64,000 nucleotides of DNA from Gossypium raimondii (lineage: Eukaryota > Streptophyta > Magnoliopsida > Malvales > Malvaceae). The notes under the pieces are model-generated. The model made no database searches. It was given only the letters and a program-made list of their open reading frames with translations, and was not told the origin of the DNA. Of this stretch, positions 62,601 through 64,000 are shown in pieces (position 1 is the stretch's first letter; the number at the start of each line of letters is the position of its first letter). The stretch is from NCBI RefSeq assembly GCF_025698545.1, contig NC_068569.1, positions 9,548,001 through 9,612,000 of the forward strand. The letters are read 5' to 3'. The position numbers and the translations under genes are program-made.

Positions 62601-64000
62601 CACTCTTCGTACTTGTACTATGGGCATGTGCCTATGTCTATTCATCTTACTGATGTTGCCTCCTTTTGACTTCTGCCTCAGTTTATCTTTTCAACAGCTA
62701 TAGATGGAAAGATAAAAGCATGGTTATATGATAATATGGGATCACGTGTTGATTATGAAGCTCCTGGCCGTTGGTGCACAACCATGGCCTACAGTGCTGA
62801 TGGTACAAGGTTAGTTTGCTTGCACCATAACTCATATTGACCTTCTGCTAGTTGTCAATAATTCGGGATAAAGGTGGTTTTGTTTCATTTTCTCACTGAC
62901 CTTTTTGGTTTGGTGGTTGGATTTGTAGGCTTTTTTCCTGTGGCACCAGTAAAGATGGGGAGTCATTTATCGTAGAATGGAATGAAAGTGAAGGGGCCGT
63001 GAAGAGGACCTATCAAGGATTCCGCAAACGTTCTTTAGGTGTTGTGCAATTTGACACCACTAAGAATAGGTATTTAGCTGCCGGTGATGATTTCTCTATC
63101 AAATTCTGGGATATGGACAATGTTCAACCCTTGACAAGTGTTGATGCTGATGGAGGCCTTCCAGTAAGTTCATTTATGTTCAGTTAAGTTTTATATCATC
63201 TTGAAGGTTGTGGCTGCTTATATTTATCTTTCCAAAATCCTAGGCAAGTCCACGCATTCGCTTTAACAAGGATGGCTCTCTCTTGGCTGTTTCCGCCAAT
63301 GATAATGGGATTAAGATTTTGGCGAATTTAGATGGTATGCGATTATTGCGCACGTTGGAGAATCTTTCTTATGATGCCTCAAGAACATCGGAAGCCCCAA
63401 AGGTAGTACCATTACCTCGTTGATTTTCATTAGTGAAATAAAACAATACTGGGTCCATTTGTGAAATAAATCTTCTCCTTTAACGTGTTGATTTTTTCAG
63501 CCTACAATAAATCCAATCTCAGCTGCTGCTGCCGCAGCGGTTGCTACTAGTGCTGGACTTGCAGACAGAAGTGCCTCTGTAGTTGCTATTGCTGGAATGG
63601 TCTGTGGGACAGATTTTTCTTTCTTTTTTCCATTTCTTTCCCTAATCAATAGCATCAAAATTTTTATATCAGCAGTAGTTCAACACCAATATGTGTTATT
63701 GTTATGTCATCATTGTTTCTCCTTTGAGTAGTCAAGCTCGGATGAATAATTTTGTAGTTCATGTGTTGTATTTTCAGAATGGGGATGCCAGGAGCTTGGG
63801 GGATGTGAAACCCAGAATAACAGAAGAATCGAGTGATAAATCAAAGATTTGGAAGCTAACTGAAATCAGTGAACCATCTCAGTGTCGATCCTTGAGGCTT
63901 CCTGAAAACTTGAGGGTGACCAAGGTATAGAGATTTTCAAATACCTTTGCGCTCCATTGATTTTCTAACATGCTGGTAGGCTGACTACTCGATCATATTT
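59605..64000 (+). CDS. TPL: TOPLESS/TOPLESS-related co-repressor, 5' part
   Basis: 18 coding exons are visible: 59605-59684, 59837-60016, 60132-60245, 60324-60482, 60707-60884, 60970-61093, 61232-61341, 61470-61635, 61758-61867, 61944-62013, 62123-62196, 62293-62388, 62471-62566, 62682-62809, 62929-63163, 63244-63402, 63501-63599, 63778-63924. They give 775 codons of about 1130, and the rest lies past the right edge. All phases match. Order: LisH (SSLSRELVFLILQFLDEEKF), CTLH, the EAR-motif-binding TPD domain (to about residue 200, with LFVDHSCGQPNG), a Pro-rich linker, then the first WD40 propeller (PDGSLFGVAYS, GDDKTIKVWEATNG, DGKIKAWLYDN, GDDFSIKFWDMDN). TPL proteins are recruited by EAR-motif repressors such as Aux/IAA and bring histone deacetylases to chromatin. 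TPL versus TPR1 cannot be settled without the 3' end and a tree. Confidence 0.95.

Overview
This is nuclear genomic DNA from a flowering plant, most likely cotton (Gossypium) or a close Malvaceae relative. Three things point there. The DNA is AT-rich with GT-AG introns. The genes are plant-specific families or plant versions: a DUF247 protein, a plant Ser-rich protein, a KIX-type MED15a and TOPLESS. A 2.7-kb LTR-like element at 46.5-49.1 kb carries repeated 'cacggcc...ggccgtg' blocks and a 'gatgagacactgggtg' repeat that I associate with cotton LTR retrotransposons. The species call is inference.

Layout. 2-793: 3' part of a DUF247 (UPF0481) gene, cut by the window edge. 4134-4493: small intronless Ser-rich protein gene. 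6.9-32.3 kb: a cluster of three MED15-related loci, all on the + strand. Copy A (6995-13473) is an open 11-exon, 740-aa paralogue. It has a divergent KIX domain, a shortened Gln-rich region and a C-terminus replaced by a hydrophobic tail. Copy B (15131-19658) is a decayed pseudogene with an LTR element in one intron, and that element carries a nested MITE. Copy C (21947-31907) is the complete MED15a gene: 11 coding exons, 1333 aa, with a 5'UTR intron. 34096-34638 (- strand): SAM-domain protein gene. 34.7-59.0 kb: a gene-poor, AT-rich stretch with MITEs, an LTR-like element, repeat relics and a few GC-richer islands of unknown meaning. 59605 to the right edge: the first 18 coding exons (775 codons) of a TOPLESS/TPR co-repressor gene, preceded by a 5'UTR intron.

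Biology. Two genes here act in RNA polymerase II control. MED15a is a tail-module subunit of Mediator (activator input). TOPLESS is a Groucho/Tup1-type co-repressor. Their proximity is probably chance.

The most unusual feature is the MED15 cluster. Copy A is a mosaic: its KIX end is only about two-thirds identical to copy C in protein, its middle (about 9.0-11.3 kb) is nearly identical to copy C in exons and introns, and its 3' part groups with pseudogene B. That pattern suggests gene conversion or unequal exchange. All identities are by-eye estimates. No tRNA, rRNA or CRISPR was seen.
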